The notes under the pieces were generated by a model. It was not told the DNA's origin. It saw nothing but the letters and a program-made list of their open reading frames with translations, and searched no databases. From Ottelia alismoides (lineage: Eukaryota > Streptophyta > Magnoliopsida > Alismatales > Hydrocharitaceae), in assembly GCA_037367405.1 (NCBI GenBank), contig JAZKJV010009616.1:186001-250000 (forward strand): a DNA stretch of 64,000 nucleotides, written 5' to 3'. Position 1 is the first letter of the stretch, and every line of letters begins with the position of its first letter. Below are positions 1 through 11,767 of this stretch, in pieces. The position numbers and the translations under genes are program-made.

Positions 1-1294
1 TTCGAAAAAAATTTAAAAATAATAAATGATTTTATTATTTTTCAATTATTAAATTTTTTTTATTATTTAATGTAATATTTTTTATGATTTTTATTTATTT
101 TTGGGTGTATTTTATTAGTAGTTTATTTTCAATAGTGTATTTATAGGTACATTTGCCTATATTGTGTACATTTTTATTTTTATTTTGTATATTTTATTTT
201 ATTATTTTATCCTTTTTATATATTTATAACTTATTTTTGTGAGTATAAATAATTTTTGTTTTATTTTTATGATGTTATTTGTATGCTTAAATAAATAGAT
301 ATGTATATTCTCTAGGTATATTTATAGGTATTTTACTTATATTTTATATGCATCTTTTCATTTTAATGTATTTTAATGAGTTTTATTTTCAGTTTATATT
401 TTTAATAGAATATAGATATTATTTACAATATTATAAAAATATAAAAAATAAATAATAAGAATGGGGTTCCCTTTATATATATATATACAAATAATAACAT
501 AGGTATTTTGCCTATGTTTACATAGACTTATTTTATTTTATTTTTCTTTTTGGTTTTATTTTAGTTTCAATATGCTCATATGTTATAAATAATAAATAAA
601 AAACATAAAAATATGATTTTGTAAAAATAATGAATAATGAATAAATTAAATATTTTAATCAGTATAATATACAATGAGCCTAAAAAACTAACTTTTACAC
701 AGTAACCCGGAAAAAATATAAAACCACCACCATTAAATAGCTTCTGAAAAGTTATATATAATTAGATGTGATTTTGATATGTTTTGAGTTTTTATTTGAA
801 AGATATGGGTCTGGGAAGTTGGGTTTTTTGGCTTCATATTTTGTGTATAAAATGAACACTGTATTATTTTGTACAAACTCAATTTTGTATTTTTATTTAC
901 ATTATTATCTACAACTTTTATGTACAAAGTTTCTTCATTCTATAAACATATAATAAAGAATAAAATAGGTGTCAAAAATGCATAAATAATGAATAAAAGA
1001 ACTGGGTTTTTATTCTAATTTCGGCCCTTATCTCCCCCTACTTTATTCCTTGTCAACCAACTCAATTCTTGACTTGGTCTCGGGGTTTTGGGTCTTAAAA
1101 TATCTTCAATATTTTATTCCCTTTTCTTTTCTTCTCTTTATATATAATTTTGGCATTAAAAACCTTATTTTATACACAAATAATACAATAAATAAAGAGT
1201 GTTAATATACACAAACAGATGTTATTTACAAGCATTAGCTAGGATTTTTAAGACCAAAATGATAGAATAAAGAATGATGAATGTGGATTCATCA
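1..1294 (-). repeat. LTR end of an Athila-like element (body outside window)
   Basis: AT-rich non-coding DNA that resembles, in order, the terminal kilobase of the family 3 LTRs at 5230-5996: a TA-rich stretch, a 'tctcccccta cttta' block, 'cggggttttgggtc', poly-pyrimidine, then 'aataaagag' and a terminus ending in attcatca. Read on the minus strand the LTR would start at 1294 with TGATGAAT and ATTCATCA arms four bases apart (1275-1294). No polypurine tract follows at 1295, so this is best read as the 5' LTR of a minus-strand element whose body lies to the left. Similarity was judged by eye; the family is related to but not the same as family 3. Confidence 0.5.
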
Positions 1295-1617
1295 GGGGGA
1301 GCACCCCGGATTTTTTTCAAGATTTTTGGAATTTTTTAAAGGAAACCTTCAGGGTATTTGCTTAATATATTAAGGAGAATATGTGTTTCAAGTTTCATGC
1401 AAAACAAACATTCCTAACACTTTCATCTAGAATATGTCAATTTCAGTAATTCTGAGATCGTTAAAATTTGGTAGTCTTGATGGAGATGATAGGAGTCTCG
1501 AATTAAGTTGAATTTTGAATGACACCTTGGTGATATATAGTGATCTAACTTTTCCACGGTTTCATTTCAAAAAAATAAGCTGGGTGTAGGTAGTTACCAG
1601 CACCCTAGCCCTTTTTC
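1295..1617. mobile_element. MITE, subfamily B (truncated at left)
   Basis: Same sequence type as 62062-62442 and 62955-63345: an arm with 'cttaatatattaaggagaatatgtg', a centre with 'atctagaatatgtcaatttcag', and an opposite arm with 'tgacaccttggtgatatatagtgatctaa', ending in 'gtgtaggtagttaccagcaccc'. The left terminus is missing because the LTR at 1-1294 lies against it, which suggests the retroelement was inserted in this MITE. A (TA)n and (GA)n tract follows. No coding capacity. Confidence 0.6.
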
Positions 1618-1618
1618 C

Positions 1619-1665
<47 letters not shown>
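1618..1665. repeat. (TA)n(GA)n microsatellite
   Basis: Alternating TA for about 20 bases, then AG/GA for about 27 bases. It separates two MITEs; TA tracts occupy most junctions between MITEs in this window. Confidence 0.9.
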
Positions 1666-1666
1666 T

Positions 1667-2025
1667 AGGTAAGGGATCCTACTCCATGGAGTAGGTAACT
1701 TACCTACTCCATTCTCAATTTTTACCACTTCTTTTTATTTTTTTGAAAAACACTTCCGTGGTTTTTCATAACTATACCCTCTAATATGTCATTCAGATTT
1801 CGTTAGAAACAAAGACTCTGATACCCTCCACCCAGAAAAGGTCAATTACAACAAATCTAAGACCACTAAAATTACCTATTCTGGATGGAGGACATAAGAG
1901 TCTCTATTTCTGATGAAATTTGAATGACATATTTGAGGGATATAGTTATGAAAAATCCATGGAAGCATTTTTTTTTAAAAAAAAGAAGCGGTAAAAAATG
2001 AGAATGGAGTAGGATCCCTTTCCTC
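1667..2025. mobile_element. Foldback MITE, subfamily A
   Basis: Long inverted arms: the left end 'aagggatcctactcc' returns inverted as 'ggagtaggatccctttcc' near 2005-2024. Inner arm sequence (cttccgtgg, tgtcattcagatttcgt, cagagactc-like and cctccacccaga) also returns inverted at 1880-1980. No ORF of note. A short (TA)n tract follows at 2027-2040. Confidence 0.75.
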
Positions 2026-2041
2026 ATTATATATATATAAT

Positions 2042-2384
2042 CAAGGTTGTCTCGTTGGCTATCCTCGCCCCATTTTTTGATAATTTTTTTGTTGCTTTTT
2101 AAAAATACCATAATGAATTTTTATCACTATATCCCTCTACTATGTCATTCCATTTTTGTCCGAAACAGAGACTCCTATGTCATTCCATCTAGAATAAGTA
2201 ATTTTAACAGTCTTAGAATTGATGTAATTGACCCATTCTGAATGGATGACATAGGAGTCTTTGTTTCTGACGAATTAGAATGACATATTAGAGGGATATA
2301 ATGATGAAAATAGATGACAGTATTATTCAAAAAACACAAAAAAATTAACCGAAAAATTGGGATGGGGCAGTCCCATTTTCCCCA
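2042..2384. mobile_element. Foldback MITE, subfamily A
   Basis: Arms with 'tatccctctactatgtcattc' and 'gaatgacatattagagggata' are complementary, as are 'gactcctatgtcattccatct' and 'aatggatgacataggagtc'. Ends lie in TA tracts (2026-2041 and 2385-2392). Non-coding. Confidence 0.75.
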
Positions 2385-2394
2385 CATATATATG

Positions 2395-2635
2395 GGTTAA
2401 ATGGTGATGAGCTAACTTGACTCTCCGTCCTATTTTTCCTATTTTTTTTAAAATACTTCCATTATTTTCATAACTATATCCCTATATTATATCATTCAAG
2501 TTTCGCACAAAATCGAGACACCTATGACCTCCATACAGATGTGATTAATTTAAATAAGTATGTGGCCGGGAAAAATGAATGTATGGATGGAGGCTATATG
2601 AGTCTCTGTTTCGTACGAAACTTGAATAACTTAAT
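2395..2635. mobile_element. MITE, left part, split by the retrotransposon complex
   Basis: Begins 'ggttaaatggtgatgagctaac' after a TA tract and carries the usual A arms (cactccatt, atcattcaagtttcg, cctccatacaga, then the inverted arm starting at about 2583). It stops abruptly at 2635 in 'cgaaacttgaataacttaat'. The expected continuation (ataatttatcgatataatgatgaaaa, to the closing terminus) is found 54 kb away at 56813-56918. The host MITE was therefore intact when family 3 arrived. The presumed target duplication is ttaat (2631-2635) against ataat (56813-56817), one mismatch. Confidence 0.75.
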
Positions 2636-4932
2636 TGATGAGTGGCCTACCGACTAGGGTTAAGTATCAAGAATAATCATGGGTCATTGCGACCCCAATC
2701 AATAGGCCAGAGCTCAACAAGAAAAATCAAGACCACACAAATAAGACAATCAAAGCACAAAATCCAATGTTAGCGGTCTCCGCTATTTATGTAACCCAGT
2801 ATAGCGACCAGGGTCGAACACAAGGAGCACGAGTGAAACCTACGAAGTAATCCTAATCAGAGATATAAAAGCTAATTTTTATTTATTTTTTATTTTGCAA
2901 AATTTTTATATTTCCACAATAAGAAAACAAGAGAAAGAAATAAGGAACAAACACGCTTCAACAATTTTTATTAAGGGCCAAAAAGATTCAAAAATTAGAA
3001 ACAAAAATATTTTCATATTTTTCAAATATTCATATATTTTTGATAATTTTATGGGATTTTTCTAATTTTTATATGATTTTATAAAAAACAAACAAAGGCA
3101 AACAAGGAAAACAATGTACAACCTCGACTAAAAGGCAAATTTAAAATATTAAAAATGTATTAATGTTCTGGTTGAGATTTTTATGATAAAGTAAATAAAA
3201 ATATCTAAATATAGAAACTGAGATTCTTTTTTTTCGATTTTTTTAGAATTTTTAATTAATTTTATAATTTTTTTAAAGTTTTTAGATTTTTAGTATTTTT
3301 ATAAGGGATAATGCAACAAAAATGGTAACGAAATTAAAACACACAAAGAAAAGCACATATTATTTTTTGTAATTTTTATTTTTTTATATTTTTTGGTATT
3401 TTAAAACATAGTCAGAACAATTTTTAGGTGTTTTTAATTTTTGGAAAATCTCAAATAAAACAAAATTAATTTACAAAAATCACCATAAATATTACGTGTT
3501 AGCATAAGCTAATAATAATTTTTGTGGGATTTTTGGAGTTAATTTGGTAATTATTTGATTAAAAATAAATCACACGATAAGTAGGGATCCAAGTGCAATT
3601 ATTCAAACGTTTCCAGGCCAAATGATAACATACATAAAAAGCTCAAGTAGAATCTTGCAGGTTACCCAATATATTCACGCACATGCTCAATGAACCACAC
3701 ACAGGGGCATATATGCAAACATCAGAAATATTTCATTCAAAAGATAACATAGCAGAGTTTCAGGGCAAATAGTTCAAATACACCACAACTCCACGTGGGA
3801 CGGCATGTGAGTTCACTCAAAATGGACTGAAGTGCAAATACGGGAAACAACAAGGGTCCATATGCAAAATATCTGAACCACATGTTTTTTTAATGAACTA
3901 AACAACAAAGCATAAAAACACGAGGGTAAAAGAACAATATATCCTTCGGGTCACGTGCTGTCGCATGCGGGTCCTGACGGTTCTGATCCTCTCCTGGAAA
4001 GTATCTGACAATACAGATTTGGTTGGGGACGTGCGTGTTAGAGGACGCCTGCAAAGGCTGATTTAACGGTCTGCAGGGGGCTGCTGTCGGGTGGCTCTGA
4101 TGGAAACTGGGGCTCCTGATCAGATCATATGGTAGAGGATAAAACTGGAAGAACAAGGCCCAATCGAACTTCAATCGGGCGTGGCAGATGATCACGCTAT
4201 TGATGAGGCTCTCGAAAAGTTCGGTGCAGTTGCGGAATGACTCCGCGTCAAAGAGGGAGGTTCTAATGGAGAATCGGGCGATTGGATGGGCTGGTCGGAG
4301 GACCTCCACCTGGAGCTACTCCATCGGGGAAGTGAGCATCTCAGAAGGGTCCTTTTGCGTGTGTGGGTACCTGCGAAAGGAAGAGGGGGTTCAGGGATAC
4401 GCTCCGACCTGGGTTATTGTTGCAAAGGATAAGGGAAGCAGTGGTGAGGTGGGTGGTTGATCTCCGGCGTACAAGGAGGATGGAGACCGAGCTTCATCGC
4501 GCTCAGTTGAGCTCGATTCGAGATGGATAGGTAGCGAGGGATGGTGAGGCATTTGTCGAGGGATCGATCGGTATAAATGTGAGGGGGAGATGAGGCTCCG
4601 ACCAGGTAGACAGAGCAGATGAACATAGGCGGAGCGGAATGGAATAGATTGAATCGAACTGGGACATGGAAGTGAAATGGGCAGTACCTGATGGTCTGGA
4701 TGAACTCAGGAATTTCTGACGAAGATGGGAGTCGGAGTCATGGCCTCGACCTCGATGCAGAAGGCAGGGAGGCTAAACGCGGTGGAGCTTTCCAGCCACG
4801 TAGCTGAGCTGCTGCTTCAGGCCACCAAAACCTGATCAAAGGCTCCCTCCGGCTGTTGTCACTCCACTGAAGACACCTAGGGATGAGAGAAGGGGCGAGG
4901 CACGAGCTGCGGCGGTGGGAAGTGAAGGCGAG

Positions 4933-4941
4933 CTTATATAG
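4933..4941 (-). promoter_or_regulatory. TATA box of LTR_a
   Basis: CTATATAAG on the minus strand inside a GC-rich context, at the same place as 44763-44771 (LTR_b) and 47495-47503 (LTR_c). Transcription would run leftward, starting about 30 bases below. LTR_d has lost this segment by deletion. Confidence 0.6.
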
Positions 4942-5145
4942 CCGACTCTAGGGCCCTCTAAAGATCGAGCCGTAGCGCGCAACCTTAGGAAGATCCGTGC
5001 CTTCCTAGGGATCCGCGAGGATCACAAATCCTAGGAGAAGCAACGAGCGAGAAATCAGGGCAAGAGGCGGCTGGAATCGGGCTGGAAAAAGGGGAGAAGG
5101 AAATCCGGCGAAACGAGTCAGGTCAGGTCAGCCCAAGGAGGCGAC

Positions 5146-5161
5146 GTTGACCTGGGTCAAC
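5146..5161. promoter_or_regulatory. Paired W-box palindrome in LTR_a U3
   Basis: GTTGACC and GGTCAAC, inverted, two bases apart, about 205 bp upstream of the TATA box on the minus strand. TTGAC is the core bound by WRKY factors. Present also at 47708-47723; the LTR_d copy near 55946 carries a change in one arm. Function is inferred. Confidence 0.45.
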
Positions 5162-5996
5162 ATCCCTGACGTGGCCCAATCAGAAGGGCTATAGAGTAAG
5201 GACAAGCTACGCTACATGACAAAATAGAAGAGAAAAATAAAGATAATTACATTAAAATTAATAAATGAATCTAAATAAAAAATGAATAATATGACAATGT
5301 TTATTATTTTTCAAGGAATTTTTCTCTGATTTTTAATTATTTTTCTGATAAATAAAATAGTGTATATACAGTATATAGTATTATATACAGGTATAATATA
5401 CCTATGTATTTTGTACAAGTATTTTTATTTTACTATTTTTACAAAACTATCCTAATTTTATATTATATTTATTTTCAAAATAATTTTAAGAGTTTATTTT
5501 TTATTTTTATGATTTATTTACATGTATAGAATAAATAAGGGAGGTAACATATATACATGTATTTTGTACAAGTAAGAAGGATTTTATTTTTATTTTTATT
5601 TTTTTCCTGATTTTTTATTTTATTTTTATTTTGTTTCTAAGACTATATGCAAGGATGTAAAAAGAATATTTTATTTTTATTTTGTCAAAAATAATTATTT
5701 ACATATATAGGTAATATGTACAACATAGAGTAGACCCTATCTCTCTCTACTTATTTTATTTGGCGATCAGGTCAAGGCTTGTCCTTCCCTCGGGGTTCGG
5801 GTCACTCTATATTTATTCTAAATACTCCTTCCTTTTTCTTTTTTCTTTTATTTTTGCATAAATACATGCTAATTATGCAATATTAACACATGGATGCTGA
5901 ATGTTATGTTATTGTATTTACACCTATTTACATGCTGATTTGCCAAGATAAATAGCTAAAATAAAAAAATAAAGAGTGAGAATCATGGAATCATCA

Positions 5997-6009
5997 CCCC
6001 CTATACTTT
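5997..6009 (-). other. Polypurine tract of internal region A
   Basis: AAAGTATAGGGGG on the minus strand, touching the LTR_a start. This is the expected plus-strand primer for reverse transcription, and it is preceded by the 'aagggactagcaaa' block that parallels 'gggacgagcatgg' next to the family 1 tract. Confidence 0.8.
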
Positions 6010-8071
6010 ACGTTTGCTAGTCCCTTAGCAAATACTTATTTGAAAAAGAAGTGAAAAAGAAAAGAAAAGAAAAAGAAGGAGAATCAAGGTTGATTATTAA
6101 ACTTATCTTCATTAAATTGAAGTATGGAGCTCAGTCAGACCTTTGGATTATTAGTTTGTCGGAACCTTAATTGGATCTAGCTTTGAGACTCAACAACCTC
6201 TATGTTCCACCATTCTATGGTCAAGACTCCTCAATAATATAGATAAAAATAAGTCTACATACACAAACTCTGATGACCATGTATCTTTCCTTGTACGGTG
6301 TAAGTGATATGTAGCTCCCCATCTCAGAAATGACAAGGCAACAACCTCCCTCAACAAGGTAACTCTAATTCCCTAGTCTAGCAGCTCTTTCCTCGAGGAG
6401 CGGAGTATTCCCTTCGAAGTTCAAGTTCAACCAGCTCAAGAAGAGGGGGGAAAGAAGAGAATGTACCGTGGCCAGTGTAGCCACGTATACCTGGGAGCCC
6501 AACCAGTGTAGCTAAGTCTCCCGCTGCAAGCTTCATGAGATGAGAAGGTGTAACATAAGCTTTGCTTTATTTGACTATATACACTCCGACATGCATTTTA
6601 TTTTCTATCAGGCCTATCCACTTTTTTTTAGTTTTTCTTTATTTTGCATATTTTTTTGATGTGCATATGTACAACATATCTACATGGTGCAACATATATA
6701 CATAAGGACTTTTCCTTCTTGAGCCAGTAGGCTATCCCTCTTTTGAAGCATTATTGCAACCCAGAACTCCTGTCTTTAGACCTCAACACTGCCAGACCAA
6801 GTTGAGGTGTACTTCCCTCCCTAAAGGAAGATGAGAGGTTCCACCTAGAAGTACTACACTCATATGCTACCCCAAGCCAAGGAAAACTGCCTCCTCACCA
6901 CCTCATGCGTGAGGAGCTGAGTGTAAAGTGCTGGTGCAAGTAAAGCCATTGTCTATGAGAGTCATGTGTGTGTTGTTAAGTGTTCTACTTAGGCTCATCA
7001 AGATGACATGTGAACATAGCCTAGTGGACTCAAAGAATTAAGTCACTAATGGACTTGAAAAGTCTTAACCCCAGATCCTATAAGGTTCCTCTTAAAATTA
7101 GGTGGATTAAGGTCTTAACAAAGCTCCATTTTCCAATTTAATTCCAAACTAGTTAAATGTCAACTATGATTCAGAAGAAAATACAAATATATACAAAAAT
7201 CTTTTTATGTAAAATTTTTGAAAATGTGCAAAATTTTTGAAAATGTTTGAATGCATGCATAAAGCAGAAGTTTTGCAAACTATTTACAATCATTTACACA
7301 AGGATTTTTGCAAACTTTTATTTTTCAAACATTTTACAAAAACTTTATACTATATACATAATTTTGATACAAAAATATTTACAAACATTTTACAATCAAA
7401 ACATTTTTACAAACCTTTGTACAAAAATAAATTTTTTAAATAGCTATGTACGCGCAAGAAATAATTTTATGTACACGGAAGAAAATATAATTTTTTTATG
7501 ATTTTTAATAAGTGATTTTTAGCCATTTATTTATTAACATACTCATACAAAGTACAAGTTATGGATAAAGCATATCTACAATATATACGACATCCCCTAT
7601 GCTTAGCTCGGATGACATCCTCAGAGTGATCAAAGAGCAATGAAGAAGACATAACTTGTTCTTAGTATTGGGAAGTAAAAAGAAAGACTATACTACAATG
7701 ATGAATAGAAGAATAGATGAGTGATCGGTGATCCCCCCATATTTAGGATCAAGTAATCCTCATTATAGAAGATTGTACGCAAGGGAAAACTGAGTGGTAG
7801 AATGTACTGGGTTTACCTCCCCTATACTTAGGGTAAAATATCCCTAAGTATAGGCAGCAAAACAGAGGTAAAAAGAATCAGAAAAGTAATAAAAAATCTA
7901 AAACCCCCCTATACTTAGGGTAAAGCACACCCTAAGTATAACATAATCATAAGATGCAAATGGCGTGTTAGACAAAAGAATGTGTGATGTAGACATCTGG
8001 ATCTATACAAGGGCGGGAGACAATGATAATCAGCCATCAGATGCAAATGATGTGAGTCAAAACACCACATC
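6010..8071 (-). other. 3' untranslated region of family 3, region A
   Basis: About 2.1 kb between the end of pol and the polypurine tract, with no convincing ORF (no envelope-like gene as in some Athilas). Recognisable blocks shared with the family 1 3' UTR, all inverted here: paired 'ccagtgtag' (6472-6502), 'aaaattaggtggattaaggt' (7094-7113), and the hairpin row at 7593-7940. An AT-rich degenerate stretch with repeated 'tttgcaaac' and 'ttttacaaa' lies at 7190-7440. Confidence 0.65.
7593..7940 (-). repeat. Row of hairpins ending in PPT-like tracts (region A)
   Basis: Two strong stem-loops: CCTATACTTAGGG (7821-7833) with CCCTAAGTATAGG (7842-7854), 13 bp perfect, and TATACTTAGGG (7910-7920) with CCCTAAGTATA (7930-7940), 11 bp perfect. 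A weaker one lies at about 7730-7765, and a lone tract at 7593-7605. Read on the minus strand each carries CTAAGTATAGGGG or close to it, the same motif as the true polypurine tract. Confidence 0.75.
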
Positions 8072-9330
8072 TCATGCAAAATGAATCAGGGTGATATCAA
8101 CAATCAACAGATCATCATCTAGATATGGCTTAAGGCACTGACCATTGACGCGGAAGGTGGACTTAGATGACGTCTCAAATATGTCGATACTACCATTGTC
8201 ATGCACCTTTCGCACTAGGTATGGTTCCTTCCAGTTACTCTGCAATTTCCCTGGAAATAATCTAATCCTGGCATAAAATAACCATCTTGCTCAAACTATA
8301 TATTGCTGATATGGGAATCATGCCATATCTTTACTCGCTCTTATACTGTAGGCTGCTTGAAAAGGCTGTATCTCTAAGATTCTCCAGGGCTGCCAATTCT
8401 GCCTTTCTTTGATCACCTATACTCCCTGGATCCAATAATATCTCAGTGACAACCCATAGTGACTTATGCTTAATCTCAAAAGGTAAATGGCATGGCTTGC
8501 CATAAACGAGACGAAAGGGAGACGTACCTAAAGGAGCCTTGAAGGAAATCCGATATGATTATAAGACCGAGTCCAAAAGTTGTGACCAATCCTTTCAGTC
8601 TGGACAGACTACCTTATGCAGTATCATCTTGATCTCCTTATTCGATACTTCAGGAAGACCATTGGTCCGAGGATGATATGGAGTGGCAACTCGATGGTCT
8701 ATGCTGAACTCGTTAGCAAGGGCCTTTACCTTGTCATTGATAAAATGAGACTCCCCATCAGAAATCAAAACTCTAGGCACCCTGAATCGTGAAATGATAT
8801 TCTTCCTCAAAAATATGCAAATAGTCTTGGCATCTACGGTTGGGCAGGAATGGCCTCAACCCAACAACTCACATAATCAACAACCAATAGAATGTACTCA
8901 AATCCCTGACTCTTAGGGAATGGACCTATGAAATCAATATCCCATGCATCAAAGACCTCACAGAAGTGAATAGGCTGCATCGGCATCATATCACATTATC
9001 CACAGGTCCCCATCCTCTGACAGTTAGTACACCTCTTCAAGCATTCATCAGAATCCTTGAAGAGGGTAGGCCACCATATATCAGACTGGAGCACTTTCCG
9101 TGCTATCCTCCTCCCAGAATGATGTCCTCCTGCCTCAAGCTTGTCGTAGTATGTGAGGACGCTATGGTGCTCCTCATGAGGAATGCACCGACGCTAGACG
9201 CTATCCCCTCCTTCATAATAAAGGATGGGATCCTCTCAATGGTAAGACTTGGCCTTCGCAAGGAAGGTCTCGAGTCGCTTCCTGGGCCACCCTTGTGGAA
9301 TTTTCTTGGCAACAAGATAGTTCACAATGT
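8072..9330 (-). pseudogene. Athila-type integrase, frame broken
   Basis: The integrase would insert retrotransposon cDNA into nuclear DNA. In order on the minus strand: a zinc-binding HHCC region (AGGHHSGRRIARKV, then CLKRCTNCQ at about 9010-9045), the core with [18 protein letters not shown] and EVSNKEIK (8595-8810), which supplies all three D, D, E positions, then the YGKPCHLP box (about 8480-8510) and the C-terminal RKVHDNGSIDIFE and VNGQCLKPYL block typical of Athila. The frame ends in TGA at 8072-8074. Several frame shifts and stops interrupt it, so it is dead. It is the 3' end of the pol polyprotein and continues upstream into RNase H. Confidence 0.85.
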
Positions 9331-9960
9331 CGACATACCATGAGAGCGAGGCGATAGCAAGGATCGCCTCATCTGGGAAGGTCTCAGCAATAGGATCAAT
9401 CTGTCAGATTCCTCAAGATCTTCGAAACATGAGAGATGATCCGCCACCACATTCTTGACTTCAGGCTTATCCTTAATATTAATATCAAACTCCTGGAGCA
9501 GAAGGATCCATCTATTCAATCGAGCTTTGGCACCCTTCTTTCCATATGGTACCTGATGGCGGTGTGATTAGTATAAATTGTCACTTTAGATCCAAGAATA
9601 TATGATCTGAATTTATCCAAGGAGAAAACTACATCTAGCATCTCTTTCTCCGTGACTGTGTAGTTCCGCTGAGTGATGTCCAATGTATAGCTAGCGTAGT
9701 GAATGGAAAAGGGTAAACCGTCCCTCCTCTATCCTAGCACAACCCCTACGGCAAAATCAGAGGCATCCGTCATGATCTCGAATGGGAGAGACCAATCAAG
9801 CGGCTAAAGGACATGAGCCTCAACAACTAGGTGCTTGAGAGTCTCAAAATACGCAAGACACTTATCATCTACAATGAACTCGGTGTCCTTTGTCAACAGA
9901 TCAGTGAGCGGTCAGGCAATCCTGCTGAAGTCGTGAATAAAATGTCGGTGAAAACCGACA
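9331..9960 (-). pseudogene. RNase H domain of family 3 pol, frame broken
   Basis: Would degrade the RNA strand of the RNA:DNA hybrid during reverse transcription. Visible pieces on the minus strand: DASDFAVGVVLG-like text near 9755, YTVTEKEMLDVVFSLDKFRSYI (9600-9665), VTIYTNH (canonical TDH, so the Asp is Asn here), and RWILLLQEFDINIKD followed by VVADHLS (9430-9515). The order and spacing match Ty3/Gypsy RNase H. Stops interrupt the frame. It lies between RT and integrase as in the family. Confidence 0.8.
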
Positions 9961-10930
9961 TGCCCCAGAAAAGACCGCAACTACCGCAGGTTGGATGGTG
10001 GATTGATTTTCCTGATGATATCCACCTTGGCCAGATCAACCTCCATGCCTCTGTTAGAGATTATATGACCAAGCACCATCCCCTGAGTCACCATGAAATG
10101 ACTCTTCTCCCAAGAAAGAACAAGATGGACCTCTATGCAGCGTTGAAGCACTCGGTCTAGGCAATCAAGACAAGCATCAAACCTATCGCCGTAGATCGAG
10201 AAATCGTCCACAAAGAACAGTCACCCAACATGTACGAGAAGATGGAAAACATGCACCTTTGGAATGTCGTCGGGGCGTTACATACACCAAAGGGCATCCG
10301 TCTGAAAGCATATATCCCAAACGGACAGGTGAATGTCGTCTTATCTCAGTCTTCAGGCACTATGGCCACCTGATTGTATCTGGAGTATCCGTCAAGGAAA
10401 CAATAGTGACTCTTCCTAGCTAGCCTCGCCGTGGGTACCCAGGTAGCTATCTCCTCTCCAGACTCACTCACAACTGTAGTGATGCCCATCTTCTTGGGCA
10501 CCACATGTAATGGACTAATTCACTTGGAGTCAGAGATGGGGTAGATAAAATTGATGCTCCACCATTTGGATATCTCATTCATAACCACCTCTCGAAGATG
10601 CGTGTTCAGCCGTCGTTGAAACTCATGCGACAGCTTGGCGTCCTCTTCGAGATAGATATGGTGGGAGCACAGGGCCAGACTTATCCTCTGGAGATCAGTT
10701 ACACTCCATCCTATTGCCTTGCAGTTTTTTCAATAACCTCCATCAATTGAGATTCTTGCTCTCCAGTCAAATCTGTTGAGATAATGACTGGGTACATCTC
10801 ATGCTCACTCACAAGGAACCTATACTTCAACGACTACGACAAAGGCTTCAGTTCTGGATAACTGGGAGCTGGAAAATCTGGCCTTTGAAAGGTCTGAGTG
10901 AAGGCAACTAGATCTGAATGTGAGAACTCT
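9961..10930 (-). pseudogene. Athila-type reverse transcriptase, frame broken and internally deleted
   Basis: Would copy element RNA to DNA. The catalytic FVDDFSIYGD box is at 10190-10215 (Asp-Asp codons 10203-10208), followed by LGHIISNRGMEVD (about 10030-10070), both diagnostic for Ty3/Gypsy RT of the Athila type. Upstream pieces near 10540-10720 match ISPTLC, RRLNP and SDS-W-V-like blocks better kept in region B (51334-51612). About 95 bp present in region B (51210-51300, encoding WRVCVDYRRFNRAT and neighbours) is missing here at about 10428. Multiple stops; not functional. Confidence 0.82.
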
Positions 10931-11767
10931 CACTGATCATGAAAAATTGGTGAAGACGGCTCTGTTGGTGTATCTGTGCTCGGTGTTGGCTCACTCTCCA
11001 CCCTACTTGTTGGCTCTGTGGGAATCAAACATGGCAAATAATCATCAAAATCATCCCAGTCTATGTCTGAATCCGAGGGATCTAAATCAAAATCACACGA
11101 TATATACTCTGCCTCGCTATCCTGAACACGATCGTCAGCCTCAAGAGTGTCCTCTGTCAGGAATGTGCTCTCCGAACTCTCCTCTGCTGGAAGCTATGAA
11201 TCTGCAGCATCTGAAGCTGAGAAAAGGGCTCATGAAATATGGTTAGACCAAGAGGTTTCATCACCACTGATCACAAAGTCGCACTCCTGGTGGACGTCTC
11301 GCTCTACCTCTGTCGTCTTCTCTACATCACAAAACTGCTCTGAGCAAGCTGAGTCTCGCTCTCTAGTCTCGTCGATCGTCTCTATTTGTATACTCTCACC
11401 CTCTATGTGAAAGTACACCTTCCCTCTATCATGGTGGGACACCGCCTTGGCTGTGGCCAAGAATAGACGTCCTAGAATGATGGGGGTATCGGTCACAGAA
11501 TCAGGGATCTCCATGTCCAACACAATGAAGTTCGCGGGGAATTTCAGGCCCTGAATTGTGACGGCCACATCATTCAACAACCCCTTCATCCTCTTGAAAG
11601 ATCGATCACTAAACAGAAGGATTGTCCTGCTCTATTGAAGAGGGCCAAACTCGAATCGGTCGAGCAAGGCTGCCGGAAGGAGGTTGATGGAAGAACCGCT
11701 GTCTAATAGAGTACGATCAATCTCTACTCATGAATGTGGCATCTGACGTAGGGAGCTCCTACATATG
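10931..11767 (-). pseudogene. Athila-type aspartic protease and acidic linker, cut by family 1
   Basis: Retropepsin would process the polyprotein. The active site LLDSGSSINLLP is intact (Asp codon 11701-11703), followed in the same frame by one TAG stop, then the segment ending DTPIILGRLFLATAKA (11440-11490), which carries the second conserved ILGR box. A Ser/Asp/Glu-rich linker to RT follows (about 10930-11230). The reading frame is cut at 11767 where family 1 entered; the upstream continuation is at 31858. The normal DSG here contrasts with the altered site in the family 1 protein. Confidence 0.82.

Larger units (their letters stand above)
2636..5996 (-). repeat. Family 3 LTR_a (3' LTR, 3.36 kb)
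   Basis: Begins TGATGAGTGGCC on the plus strand and ends GGAATCATCA; TG...CA ends in either reading. It is collinear with 45214-48567 and 53903-56812 at roughly 90 % by eye. The middle (about 3940-5200) is GC-richer and carries the promoter; both outer thirds are very AT-rich. The 'gacggttctgatcct' and 'gatttaacggtctgcag' blocks and the W-box palindrome at 5146-5161 recur in the other copies. No gene; short ORFs here are chance. Confidence 0.85.

Noticed and set aside
7820..7940. Hairpins read as terminators or microRNA precursors
   Set aside because: Stems are too short for plant microRNA precursors, and the G-run after the stem matches the polypurine tract, not a terminator.
6010..8071. 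Envelope-like ORF expected behind pol in some Athila elements
   Set aside because: No ORF above about 85 codons and no membrane or signal segment on the minus strand.
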